NCBI RefSeq assembly: GCF_022808715.1
Contig: NZ_JAKZKX010000013.1
Location: 1 to 42,996, forward strand
DNA length: 42,996 bases
DNA from: Fundidesulfovibrio agrisoli
Lineage (GTDB): Bacteria; Desulfobacterota; Desulfovibrionia; Desulfovibrionales; Desulfovibrionaceae
Reading direction: 5' to 3'
Shown: piece after piece, positions 32,244 through 42,996 of the stretch
Numbering within the stretch: the stretch's first letter is position 1
Layout of the letters: each line of letters begins with the position of its first letter
Notes under the pieces: model-generated
Database searches by the model: none
The model's input: the letters and a program-made list of their open reading frames with translations, nothing else
What the model was told of the DNA's origin: nothing
Position numbers and translations under genes: made by a program

Positions 32244-32375
32244 TGGGACAACCTCGGGTGCGGTGGGTTGGTGAACGACGCTGGTTCCGACGGCCGGGGA
32301 GGGCGACATCCGAAAGCGTAGGGACACAGCTTAGTATGAAAGTGCCGTTCCGGGGAAGGCGAAATCTTATAGGGA

Positions 32376-32403
32376 ATTATATAGACGCCTAAGCATTGTG
32401 CAA
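32376..32403 (-). promoter_or_regulatory. Strong promoter of the PstS/PstS/TAXI operon
   Basis: TTGCAC (32398-32403), 16-base spacer, perfect TATAAT (32376-32381) on the minus strand, in an AT-rich patch about 130 bases before the first start codon. No convincing Pho box is seen. Confidence 0.7.
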
Positions 32404-32536
32404 CCATGCGGAATCACGGAGCACAGACGCGGAATGGGGGGGGCTGGCGTCGCTGCTGTGCGTCCGGTCGCACGGGGCGACAGTCGTTGTGGAGGGCTTG
32501 GGGGGATGGCCGGGGCGCGGCGGCCCGGAACGCAAG

Positions 32537-32582
32537 CCCCCGTCCGGCCGTGGCGGATGGTTCCGCCATGGCCGGACGGGGG
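32537..32582. other. Very stable 21-bp hairpin
   Basis: Arm CCCCCGTCCGGCCGTGGCGG plus A pairs with its complement over 21 bp with a single G-T wobble and a 4-base loop TGGT. It ends 14 bases from the RNA methyltransferase stop codon. There is no T-run on either side, so it is not a classic terminator. It might block 3' exonucleases or be a mobile palindrome. Confidence 0.75.
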
Positions 32583-32596
32583 AAGATGTTGGCTGT

Positions 32597-34048
32597 TTAT
32601 TTGCTGTCGCCGCCAGTCGGCGGGGCGGGCTTGCGATCCTCTGCTTCGGCGTCGCCGGGGGCGGCCGGGGCTTCCGATGCGGCCACGAGTGCCGCTTCCG
32701 GCTGGCCATTCGGCCCAGGCTTGTCCTCCGTGCCGGGTGCGACGGGTGTTTCGGGGCTGCCGCCAGGTTCTCCGGAAGTAAGGGCTGCGGTTTCGCCCTC
32801 GGGGATCAGGGCGCTCCCGGCCGGAGTAACCGTTTCGGCGACCGTTTCCGTGCCGGCGACCGTTTTCGGGGATGATTCAGCCGGGGTCTCGGAAGCTGCG
32901 CCGGATTGTCCGGCCGATTCGCTCTCGGAAGGCCCGTCCCCCTGGGCTTCGCTTCCGGTCGTGGCCGCGGGGGCCTCACCTGAGTCCCCGTCCGGTCCGG
33001 CCTCGCCCATCCGCGCCTCGGGGGCGGAACCCTCATCGCCTTCCTGCGGGGGCGGCGGGGTGTCCATGGTCACCGGGTTGTCGCTGGGGGCCACGAAGGG
33101 GCTGGCCAGCGGGGTGCGGTTGTCGGGCGGGGCGAAGTCCGGGTACTCTTCGGGGTCCAGGTAGACCCAGGTCAACTCGTGCTTGTTGTTGTAGAGGTGC
33201 ACCAGGCGCGAGCCGGGGAAGCCCCAGAATTTCGCGGCGGTCTCGTGGTCCGTGGGGTTCTGGAACTTGAGCGTGCACACGAAGTTGCGGGCCTTGCCGA
33301 AGTTCTGCCAGCGCTCCACCAGACGCCAGAGCCTGTCCGGGTAGCAGATCACGTCGCTGAAGAGCCAGTCCACCGGGCCAACCTCGCGCGGGTCGAGGGC
33401 GAAGGCGGAGAGCATGCGGTACTCCACGCCGGGCATGGCTTCGATGCGCGGCTCCAGCGGGGCCTTGTCCACGCTGAGCACCTTGCAGCCCAGGCTGGCA
33501 AGCACCCAGGTCCAGCCGCCGGGGCTGCCGCCCAGATCCAGGCAGAAGCTGCCGGGCTTGGGCGCGGTCTCCAGCAGGGTGAACAGCTCCCAGAGCTTGA
33601 GATAGGCCCGGTTGGGCGGATCGACCTTGTTCTCCAGGAATTCCACCTCCCCGTGGGGGAAAGGGCTGGAACAGGCCGGGGAGGCGATGATGGTGTCGCG
33701 GTCCAGCATGGTCCAGGAGCCAAGGGGCGAACGGGGCGGTTGCGTGCCGATGGCCACGGGCTTGGGGCGCACGGCGGGCAGTTGCTCCTCGATGAGCTTG
33801 GCCCGGCGGTGGTGCCGCACGGACCACAAGGCCCAGTTGCGCTGCAGGGACTTGAGCTTGGCCACGCCGTCCCCGATGGAGGTGATGGGGATGCGCCTGG
33901 GGTTGAGCCAGATGTTCTGGGCCCAGGCCACGCGGCGCGGCGGCCCGGGCGCGAAGACCAGGCGGTCCACCACCTCGGAGACGTCGCCCAGCTCGTAGAC
34001 GAGCTCGTTCACGAAGCCCTTGGGGGCGAGATAAACTGTGAAATCCAT
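32597..34048 (-). CDS. FtsJ/RlmM-type RNA 2'-O-methyltransferase with disordered tail
   Basis: 483 residues from [10 protein letters not shown], with a GGGAGG site; the longer frame was rejected. Residues 1-130 are a THUMP-like or other N-terminal module. The Rossmann methyltransferase domain has [11 protein letters not shown] at 171-181 (SAM binding). The K-D-K-E tetrad of 2'-O-ribose methylases is visible as Lys151, Asp232 (FSDVICYP), Lys261 (CTLKFQNP) and Glu291 (HELTWVYL). From about residue 325 to the end the protein is a Glu/Ser/Ala/Pro/Gly-rich low-complexity tail of roughly 155 residues, unusual for this family. The domain order resembles RlmM (23S rRNA C2498). Divergent from purA. 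Confidence 0.8.
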   Translation of the reverse strand: MDFTVYLAPKGFVNELVYELGDVSEVVDRLVFAPGPPRRVAWAQNIWLNPRRIPITSIGDGVAKLKSLQRNWALWSVRHHRRAKLIEEQLPAVRPKPVAIGTQPPRSPLGSWTMLDRDTIIASPACSSPFPHGEVEFLENKVDPPNRAYLKLWELFTLLETAPKPGSFCLDLGGSPGGWTWVLASLGCKVLSVDKAPLEPRIEAMPGVEYRMLSAFALDPREVGPVDWLFSDVICYPDRLWRLVERWQNFGKARNFVCTLKFQNPTDHETAAKFWGFPGSRLVHLYNNKHELTWVYLDPEEYPDFAPPDNRTPLASPFVAPSDNPVTMDTPPPPQEGDEGSAPEARMGEAGPDGDSGEAPAATTGSEAQGDGPSESESAGQSGAASETPAESSPKTVAGTETVAETVTPAGSALIPEGETAALTSGEPGGSPETPVAPGTEDKPGPNGQPEAALVAASEAPAAPGDAEAEDRKPAPPTGGDSK

Positions 34049-34081
34049 ATGTGTCGGCCTCCCGGCGGCCAAGGTATTTCG

Positions 34082-34110
34082 TTGACAACGCTGGTGCGGT
34101 TTTTTACGCA
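34082..34110 (+). promoter_or_regulatory. Putative promoter of purA
   Basis: TTGACA (34082-34087), 17-base spacer, TACGCA (34105-34110), about 145 bases before the purA ATG. Confidence 0.5.
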
Positions 34111-34254
34111 AAAAAGCCTTTTGTGAAAGTGCTAACTTCCCGCCCCGGCCCGGGCAAGCCGGGGCAACAATATCATCCGAGGTCCGGGGGCGTCCTGCGA
34201 ACCCCGGCGGCCGCGCGGAGAAGGCTTTCGCGCGGCCACACTCCTGGAGGAGCA

Positions 34255-35535
<1,281 letters not shown>

Positions 35536-35554
35536 GCCCACGGGCGGTCGGCGC

Positions 35555-36433
35555 ATGGACGCAGCGTTCTTCGGGCTCGGCCCCAGGCAGGACCGCGCCC
35601 GCCGGCAGCTTGACCGGCTGGCGGCGAATCCCCCGCAAGTGCTCGTACTGGAGGGCGGACTGGCTCCCGAAAGGGAGGCGGCCGCCCTCTATTTCGCCGC
35701 GGCCTGCAACTGCGCCGGTTCCGGGGCGAATCCGGGCGGCGGCGCGTGCGGGGCCTGCCCGGCCTGCGTGCAGATACGCGACAAGATCTTCATGGACCTC
35801 ATCTTCCTGGATGGGGTGGAGCAGTCCATCAAGGTGGACGACGTGCGCGAGGTGCGCCAGAAGGTGGGCGAGCCCCCGCGCGGCTCCGGCCACCGGGTGG
35901 TGGTGTTCACCGAGGCCCAGTCCCTCACTCCGTCGGCGGCCAACGCCCTGCTCAAGTCCATGGAGGAGCCGCGCCCCGGCAACTGCTTCCTGCTCCTGGC
36001 GCCGCAGCGCGAGCGCCTGCTGCCCACCCTGGTATCCCGCTCCTGGACGCTCACCCTGGCCTGGCCCGAGGCCGGGGGCTCCCTGGCCTGCCCGGCGGAC
36101 GCCGAGGCCTGCGACAACGCCGTCTGGCTCGAGGCCCTGGAGCGCTTCTGGCGCACCGGACAGGGCCTCTTCGGCCTGACCTCCGCCAAGACCCGCCTGA
36201 CGCGCAACGTGGCCCTGGCCGTGGTGCTGGCCCTCTCCAAGGAACTTGCCGACGTGCTGGCCGGCCGGGAATGCTCCCGCCTGGGGCGGTTCCTGGGCGA
36301 GCGCCTGGGCCTGCAGGGCCTGCGCAGCCTGGACCTGCTGCTGGAGACCACCCAGGAGGCCCTGGTGGGCATGGCGAACCCGGCCCTGTCCATCGAGTGG
36401 ATGGCCACCCGCGTGGCCCTCTGGGTGCGCTGA
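35555..36433 (+). CDS. holB: DNA polymerase III delta' subunit
   Basis: Clamp-loader subunit, 292 residues. The AAA+-like fold is recognisable by the zinc-binding cysteines (CGACPACVQI), VDDVREVRQKVGEPP, and VVVFTEAQSLTPSAANALLK leading to SMEEPRPGNCFLL. The arginine-finger motif (SRC in E. coli) appears as VSRSW. As usual for delta', the Walker A is degenerate (EGGLAPEREAA). The C-terminal third is poorly conserved helix. It follows purA closely and has a weak ribosome-binding site. Confidence 0.88.
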   Translation: MDAAFFGLGPRQDRARRQLDRLAANPPQVLVLEGGLAPEREAAALYFAAACNCAGSGANPGGGACGACPACVQIRDKIFMDLIFLDGVEQSIKVDDVREVRQKVGEPPRGSGHRVVVFTEAQSLTPSAANALLKSMEEPRPGNCFLLLAPQRERLLPTLVSRSWTLTLAWPEAGGSLACPADAEACDNAVWLEALERFWRTGQGLFGLTSAKTRLTRNVALAVVLALSKELADVLAGRECSRLGRFLGERLGLQGLRSLDLLLETTQEALVGMANPALSIEWMATRVALWVR

Positions 36434-36685
36434 ACCCACCCGGAGCTGCTTCCGCCCGCCTCCAACCCTCCAGCACTGTTGCACAATACCCTCTGCAATG
36501 CAGCAAGTTCGCGCTTAATCGGATTCCCTCTTGTCTTTTTTCATCCGCTTGGGGTAGAGCAAATACAACCGTCTCCGGCGAGTATCGCGCACGCGCCAAG
36601 AAATGTGGCCCCGGCCCCGCACATGAACGCGGTTCAGGGCTGCCCAGGGCGAAATCCATTTGACGCGCCGGAGGGGAGACATTCT

Positions 36686-39004
<2,319 letters not shown>

Positions 39005-39041
39005 CCTGGAGCAACCTCGCCCGCCCCCATCCGGGCCAACC

Positions 39042-41273
39042 ATGCGCAAGCACCTCTGCATCCACGGCCATTTCTACCAACCCCCCCGCGAAGACCCCTG
39101 GCTGGGCGCCATCCTGCCCGAAGGCAGCGCCGCCCCGAGCCTGAACTGGAACCAGCGCATCACCGGGGAATCCTACGCGCCAATGGCCCGGGCCAGGCGG
39201 CTGGACGGCTCCGGTCGCATCACCGCGCTGCTCAACTGCTACGAGTGGATGTCCTTCAATGCGGGGCCCACGCTGCTCTCCTGGATGAGCGGGGCCGACC
39301 CGGACACGGTGCGCCTCATGCGCGAGGCCGACGCGGCCAGCATCCGCAGGCTGGGCAAGGGCAACGCCATGGCCCAGGTCTACCACCACCAGATCCTGCC
39401 TCTGGCCAGCGAACTGGACAAGGAGCTGGAGGTGGCCTGGGCCGTTGACGACTTCACGGCCCGCTTCGGCCGCGCCCCCGAGGGCATGTGGCTGGCCGAA
39501 ACCGCCGTGGACACCGCCTCGCTGGAGGCGCTGGCCCGGCACGGCGTGCGCTTCACCGTGCTGGCCCCGGGCCAGGTCAAGGCCGTGGCCGCGCTGGACC
39601 ACCCTGAATGGAAGCCCGTGGACGCCTCCAGCCTGGACATCCGCCAGCCCTACCTGGTGAAACTGCCCTCCGGGCGCAGCGTGAGCGTGTTCTTCTACGA
39701 CGGCCCGCTCTCGCAGGCGGTTGCCTTCGAGGGGCTGCTCGCGGACGGCGAGAACTTCTGGCGGCGGCTCTCCGGAGCCTGCTGCCCGGGCCTGCTGGCC
39801 CTGGCCACCGACGGCGAGACCTACGGCCACCACTTCAAGTTCGGGGAGATGGCCCTGGCCTTCGTGCTGGACCAGGCCCGCCAGGAGCGCGACGGCGTGG
39901 CCCTGACCAATTTCGCGGCCTATCTGGAGGCCAATCCGCCCACCATGCAGGCGCGGCTGCACGAGCCCTCGGCCTGGAGCTGCGCCCACGGCGTGGAGCG
40001 CTGGCGCTCGGACTGCGGCTGCACCACGGGCGAGCACCCCGGCTGGCACCAACGCTGGCGCGGCCCCCTGCGCCAGGCCCTGCAGGGCGTGAAGGACGCG
40101 GCGGATGCGCACTTCTTCCAGCGCGGGGCCGAATGCTTCAAGGACCCGCGCTCAGCCCTGACAGCCTATGGCAAGGTGCTGGCCGGGCTCTCGACCCAGG
40201 ACGGTTACGCCAAGGCCCATTTCCGCGCGGGGCTGTCCGCCGCGCAGCAGGCCACGGCCTGGAGGCTGCTCTCCATGCAGCAGTGGGGGCTGGCCTCCCT
40301 GGCCAGCTGCGCCTGGTTCTTCGACGAGGTCTCCCGCATCGAGCCCGTGAACGCCCTGACCTTCGCCCTGCGCTCCATGGAGCTGGCCCGGCGCACCGGC
40401 GGGCCGGACATGGAGCCCGGGCTGCTGCCCATCCTGCGCCAGGCCGAGTCGAACCTGCCGGAGTACGGCAACGCCGAGGTGGTCTGGCGGACCATGGTAG
40501 CGCCCAGGCGCGAATCCGAGGCATCCCTTACGGCACAGGCGCTTTTGACCCTGCACCTGGAGGAGCGCTTCCCCGAGCCGGAGCGCAGCGCCTGCGTGTC
40601 CTGGCCGGGTGTCGGGGTCGAGGTGGCGGCGCAGAGCCCCTCCAGCGGGACGGTGCGCATCTCCTGGGCATTGGAGAGCGGCGCGGACGAGGCCCGCTGG
40701 GAGTGGCGGAGGCCCTCCGGCGGGGAGGATCCGCTGCTGCGGCCCATAAGCGTGGAGGCGGCCTCCGGGCCGGAGGATTTCCTCCCGGCCGTGCTGCCGG
40801 TGAACAAGCGGCAGGCCCTGGCCGACGCCTGGGCGCTCCATGCCTCGGAGAAGGCCTGGGAGTGCGTTCTCGCGCGCATGGGCCAGGGCGCGCACCTGGT
40901 GGCCGAACTGCAACAGGCCCAGACCACCCTGACCCTGGCGCCCCTCTGGGCCGGGATGTGGCAGCAGCTGGCCTGGGCCTACCTGTGGGGGCTTGACCTT
41001 TCGCCCAAACAGGGTGAACTTTTGCGGGTGTTCCTGGCCCAGGCCTCGGGCTCGGGCTGGGAGCGCGACGGTCTGATGGAGCGGGTGAGGCGGCGCGCGC
41101 TCCAGGAAATCTGCACCGGTCTTCCCGACTGGGAGGCGCTTTGCCGTATGGTGCTGCGCGTCAGGGAGCTGGGCCTGCCGGAAAACTGGTGGAAGGTCCA
41201 GAACGTCCTCTGGGAGGGCTCCCTGCATGCCGGCGCGGGGCGCGCCTTCGCTCAACTCATCGGATTTGCGTAA
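39042..41273 (+). CDS. Glycoside hydrolase family 57 (DUF3536-type) protein
   Basis: 743 residues. The GH57 barrel shows HGHFYQPPRED (H8, H10) at the start, NCYEWMSFNAGPTLL, GMWLAETAVD with the expected nucleophile Glu153, FFYDGPLSQAVAFEGLL, and ATDGETYGHHFKFGEMA with Asp257 as likely acid/base. The C-terminal 350 residues fit the DUF3536 extension, helical then beta. GH57 enzymes act on alpha-glucans (amylase, branching, transferase types), so a glycogen-related role is inferred. No secretion signal, so cytoplasmic. Its stop overlaps the pyrF start (TAATG). Confidence 0.85.
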   Translation: MRKHLCIHGHFYQPPREDPWLGAILPEGSAAPSLNWNQRITGESYAPMARARRLDGSGRITALLNCYEWMSFNAGPTLLSWMSGADPDTVRLMREADAASIRRLGKGNAMAQVYHHQILPLASELDKELEVAWAVDDFTARFGRAPEGMWLAETAVDTASLEALARHGVRFTVLAPGQVKAVAALDHPEWKPVDASSLDIRQPYLVKLPSGRSVSVFFYDGPLSQAVAFEGLLADGENFWRRLSGACCPGLLALATDGETYGHHFKFGEMALAFVLDQARQERDGVALTNFAAYLEANPPTMQARLHEPSAWSCAHGVERWRSDCGCTTGEHPGWHQRWRGPLRQALQGVKDAADAHFFQRGAECFKDPRSALTAYGKVLAGLSTQDGYAKAHFRAGLSAAQQATAWRLLSMQQWGLASLASCAWFFDEVSRIEPVNALTFALRSMELARRTGGPDMEPGLLPILRQAESNLPEYGNAEVVWRTMVAPRRESEASLTAQALLTLHLEERFPEPERSACVSWPGVGVEVAAQSPSSGTVRISWALESGADEARWEWRRPSGGEDPLLRPISVEAASGPEDFLPAVLPVNKRQALADAWALHASEKAWECVLARMGQGAHLVAELQQAQTTLTLAPLWAGMWQQLAWAYLWGLDLSPKQGELLRVFLAQASGSGWERDGLMERVRRRALQEICTGLPDWEALCRMVLRVRELGLPENWWKVQNVLWEGSLHAGAGRAFAQLIGFA

Positions 41274-41992
41274 TGACCAAAGATATCCCCCTGCGCGAAA
41301 GGATCATCTTCGCGCTCGACGTGCCCGACGCGGCCCGTGCGCTGCATTGGGTGGACCGGCTCGAGGGCGGCCTGGGCTACTTCAAGGTGGGGCTGCAGCT
41401 CTTCCTGGCCGAGGGCTTCCCCCTGGTGGAGCGCATCCTGGAGCGCGGGCACAAGCTCATGCTCGACCTCAAATTCCTGGACATCCCCCAGACCACGGGC
41501 CTGGCCATGCGCGAGGCCGCACTGCGCGGCGTGCACCTGGCCACCATCCACGCCCACGTCTCCAGCGTGGCCCGGGCGGCCGTGGCCGAGGCCGGGAGCG
41601 TCGGCGTGCTCGGCGTCACGGTGCTCACCAGCTACGGGCAGGAGGAACTCGCCGAGCTAGGCTACCCCGGCAGCGTGGAAAGCCTGGTGGAAGCCCGTGC
41701 CGGCATCGCCCTGGGCGCGGGCTGCGCCGGGGTGGTGGCCTCCGCCAGGGAGGCCTCACTGCTGCGCAAGGCCTACGGGCCGGACTTTCTGATCGTGACC
41801 CCTGGCATCCGCCCGGCCCAGCACGGCAAGGACGACCAGCGCCGGGTCATGACGCCCGGGCGGGCCATCGCCGCGGGCGCGGACCACCTGGTGGTGGGGC
41901 GGCCCATCAGCCAGTCGGACGCCCCCGTGGAAACCGCGAAGCGGATGCTGGAGGAAGTGGGCGAGACGTTGGAGTCCATGCCCCACGCATAG
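41273..41992 (+). CDS. pyrF: Orotidine 5'-phosphate decarboxylase
   Basis: Decarboxylates OMP to UMP, the last step of pyrimidine synthesis; UMP is then used by pyrH at the left of the window. It is 239 residues from MTKDIPLRER. The start ATG overlaps the stop of the GH57 gene. The active-site array D65-LK67-FL-D70 (DLKFLDIPQT) is complete, with FKVG (Lys38) before it. The phosphate-binding VTPGIRP and VVGRPI motifs are near the C-terminus. Confidence 0.96.
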   Translation: MTKDIPLRERIIFALDVPDAARALHWVDRLEGGLGYFKVGLQLFLAEGFPLVERILERGHKLMLDLKFLDIPQTTGLAMREAALRGVHLATIHAHVSSVARAAVAEAGSVGVLGVTVLTSYGQEELAELGYPGSVESLVEARAGIALGAGCAGVVASAREASLLRKAYGPDFLIVTPGIRPAQHGKDDQRRVMTPGRAIAAGADHLVVGRPISQSDAPVETAKRMLEEVGETLESMPHA

Positions 41993-42006
41993 GACGGGCT
42001 TCAGCG

Positions 42007-42795
42007 ATGAGATGCTCCATGGCCCCGAACCGTCTGCTCATGGTCACGCTGGGTGTCTGGGCCGCCCTGCTGGCGGCCTGCGGCCCCTGCCTGGCCGGGC
42101 AGACCGTGGTGTTAGACACCGGGGAGTGGCCGCCCTACACCTCCCAGACCCTCCCCGGGGGAGGGTTCATGACGGAAATAGTGGCATCCGTTTGCGCCGA
42201 GGCAGGCATCGAGCCCCGCTTCGAGTTTCTGCCCTGGGCCAGGGCAGAGGCGGGCGTGAGCTCCGGCGAGGCCTTCGCGGCGTTCCCCTACGCGATCACC
42301 CCGAAGAGGAAGGAGCATTACGACTTCTCCGAGCCGATGTTTTACGGGTTGTCGGTGCTCATGATCCGGGAGGGCAACGAGAAAGTGAAGCATCTGGCCG
42401 ACGGGGCGTCTGCCGCGGACATGAAGGACATCGTCATCGGGGCGATGGTCGGCGGCTACCAGGCCCACGTCCTGGAGTCTGCCGGGCTTCGGGTGGAGCG
42501 AATCCCCAAGACGGAGCAGCTGGCTGACATGTTGCGGAACGGGCGGCTGGACGGCATCGTGGACGACAAGGAGGTCCTGCTGCACACGGTGCGGACGAAA
42601 TTCCCCGGAGACCACGGGTTCAGGATCGTCCACATCCAAACTTTCCGCAAACAGCCCAACGGGCTGATGGTTTCCAGAAGCTATCCGGGCGCGAAGGCCC
42701 TGCTGGAACGGTTCAACGAGGCCCTGCGCAGGATGCGGGCCTCGGGCGAGTACGAGGCCCTGGCCGTGCGCTACGGCCTGGAAGTCGATCCCTGA
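42007..42795 (+). CDS. Periplasmic solute-binding protein, family 3
   Basis: 262 residues from MRCSMAPNRL (ATG 42019 also possible). The signal region has LLAACGPCLAG, so either a lipoprotein at LLAAC or a cleaved Sec signal. The mature part follows family 3 binding proteins: LDTGEWPPYTSQ at the start, MTEIVASVCAEAGIEPRFEF, AAFPYAITPKRKEHYDFSEP, GIVDDKEVLL. These usually bind amino acids or feed a histidine kinase or diguanylate cyclase. No permease or ATPase gene follows within the window, so its partner is not known. Confidence 0.82.
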   Translation: MRCSMAPNRLLMVTLGVWAALLAACGPCLAGQTVVLDTGEWPPYTSQTLPGGGFMTEIVASVCAEAGIEPRFEFLPWARAEAGVSSGEAFAAFPYAITPKRKEHYDFSEPMFYGLSVLMIREGNEKVKHLADGASAADMKDIVIGAMVGGYQAHVLESAGLRVERIPKTEQLADMLRNGRLDGIVDDKEVLLHTVRTKFPGDHGFRIVHIQTFRKQPNGLMVSRSYPGAKALLERFNEALRRMRASGEYEALAVRYGLEVDP

Positions 42796-42805
42796 GTCTA
42801 TTCCG

Positions 42806-42941
42806 TCCCCATCGCCGGGGATAGCCAGACACCCGGGACAGTTTGGAGTATCTGCTCGATTGTCGGCCTGCCCGGGCTTCCCCATCGCCGGGGTCCGGGG
42901 GGAGGCCCTCCCCCCGGCGGGGTTCGGGGCAGCGCCCCGCG
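42806..42941. repeat. GC-rich repeats downstream of the binding-protein gene
   Basis: TCCCCATCGCCGGGG occurs twice (42806-42820 and 42879-42893). From 42890 the sequence becomes a compound hairpin (GGGGGGAGG/CCTCCCCCC, then GGGGCAGCGCCCC), similar in layout to the REP-like copies. Probably intergenic repeats and a terminator zone. Confidence 0.5.
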
Positions 42942-42942
42942 C

Positions 42943-42996
42943 GTCTCTTCCTGCTTCTCTCCCTACTTCTCTTCCAGCTTCTCTTCCGATTCTTTC
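42943..42996 (-). other. 12-bp tandem repeat; possible C-terminus of a minus-strand gene
   Basis: Four copies of a 12-base unit close to GCTTCTCTTCCN run to the window edge. Read on the minus strand, one frame gives KESEEKLEEK then TAG (stop at 42963-42965), like the end of a charged coiled-coil protein. The rest of it would lie outside the window. Confidence 0.3.

Noticed and set aside
32290-32345. Possible Pho box (CTTTCATA...CTGTGT) near the PstS operon
   Set aside because: Repeat spacing is 6 rather than 4 and it lies downstream of the -10; match too weak.

Overview
This 43 kb window is high-GC, gene-dense chromosomal DNA. The gene content suggests an anaerobic, sulfate-reducer-like deltaproteobacterium (Desulfovibrionales / Desulfobacterota). 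The pointers are an oxygen-sensitive class III ribonucleotide reductase under a cobalamin riboswitch, a short EF-Ts, RNase J, a TAXI-family binding protein and a DUF3536-type GH57 protein. The genus is inferred, not shown. I see no prophage, CRISPR array, transposase, rRNA or tRNA.

Left part (1-9.8 kb): the minus-strand translation/envelope cluster rpsB-tsf, then a terminator, then pyrH-frr-uppS. It is followed on the plus strand by a Met/His-rich periplasmic protein behind unusual palindromes, and by a GT-C-type membrane glycosyltransferase overlapping a lipoprotein gene. Convergent to these is a minus-strand set of two small unknown proteins, a PlsC-like acyltransferase and RNase J.

Middle (10-23.8 kb): an unknown 177-residue protein behind an operator-like dyad; a CDP-paratose-epimerase-like sugar enzyme; a 125-bp nested palindrome; an MFS transporter; a diguanylate cyclase; an aldehyde dehydrogenase; a D,D-carboxypeptidase; a CsgG-like protein. 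Next is a clearly AT-richer island (about 18.86-20.53 kb) carrying two lipoproteins, one FlgO-like. Then come nrdG-nrdD with a B12 riboswitch in a roughly 370-nt leader.

Right part (23.9-43 kb): an RNB ribonuclease coupled to plsY; a purH that encodes only the AICAR formyltransferase half; an operon of two PstS-type binding proteins plus a membrane-anchored TAXI protein with no permease; an FtsJ-type RNA methyltransferase with a long disordered tail. A plus-strand run follows: purA, holB, a hybrid histidine kinase, a GH57 protein, pyrF and a family-3 solute-binding protein.

Scattered between genes is a family of REP-like elements (four clear copies, two of them 55/56 identical) and several very strong hairpins. 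The most interesting items are the B12-controlled class III reductase, the transporter-less PstS/PstS/TAXI operon, the AT-rich lipoprotein island next to the CsgG-like gene, and the palindromic repeats. All functional calls come from reading motifs by eye, without database searches.
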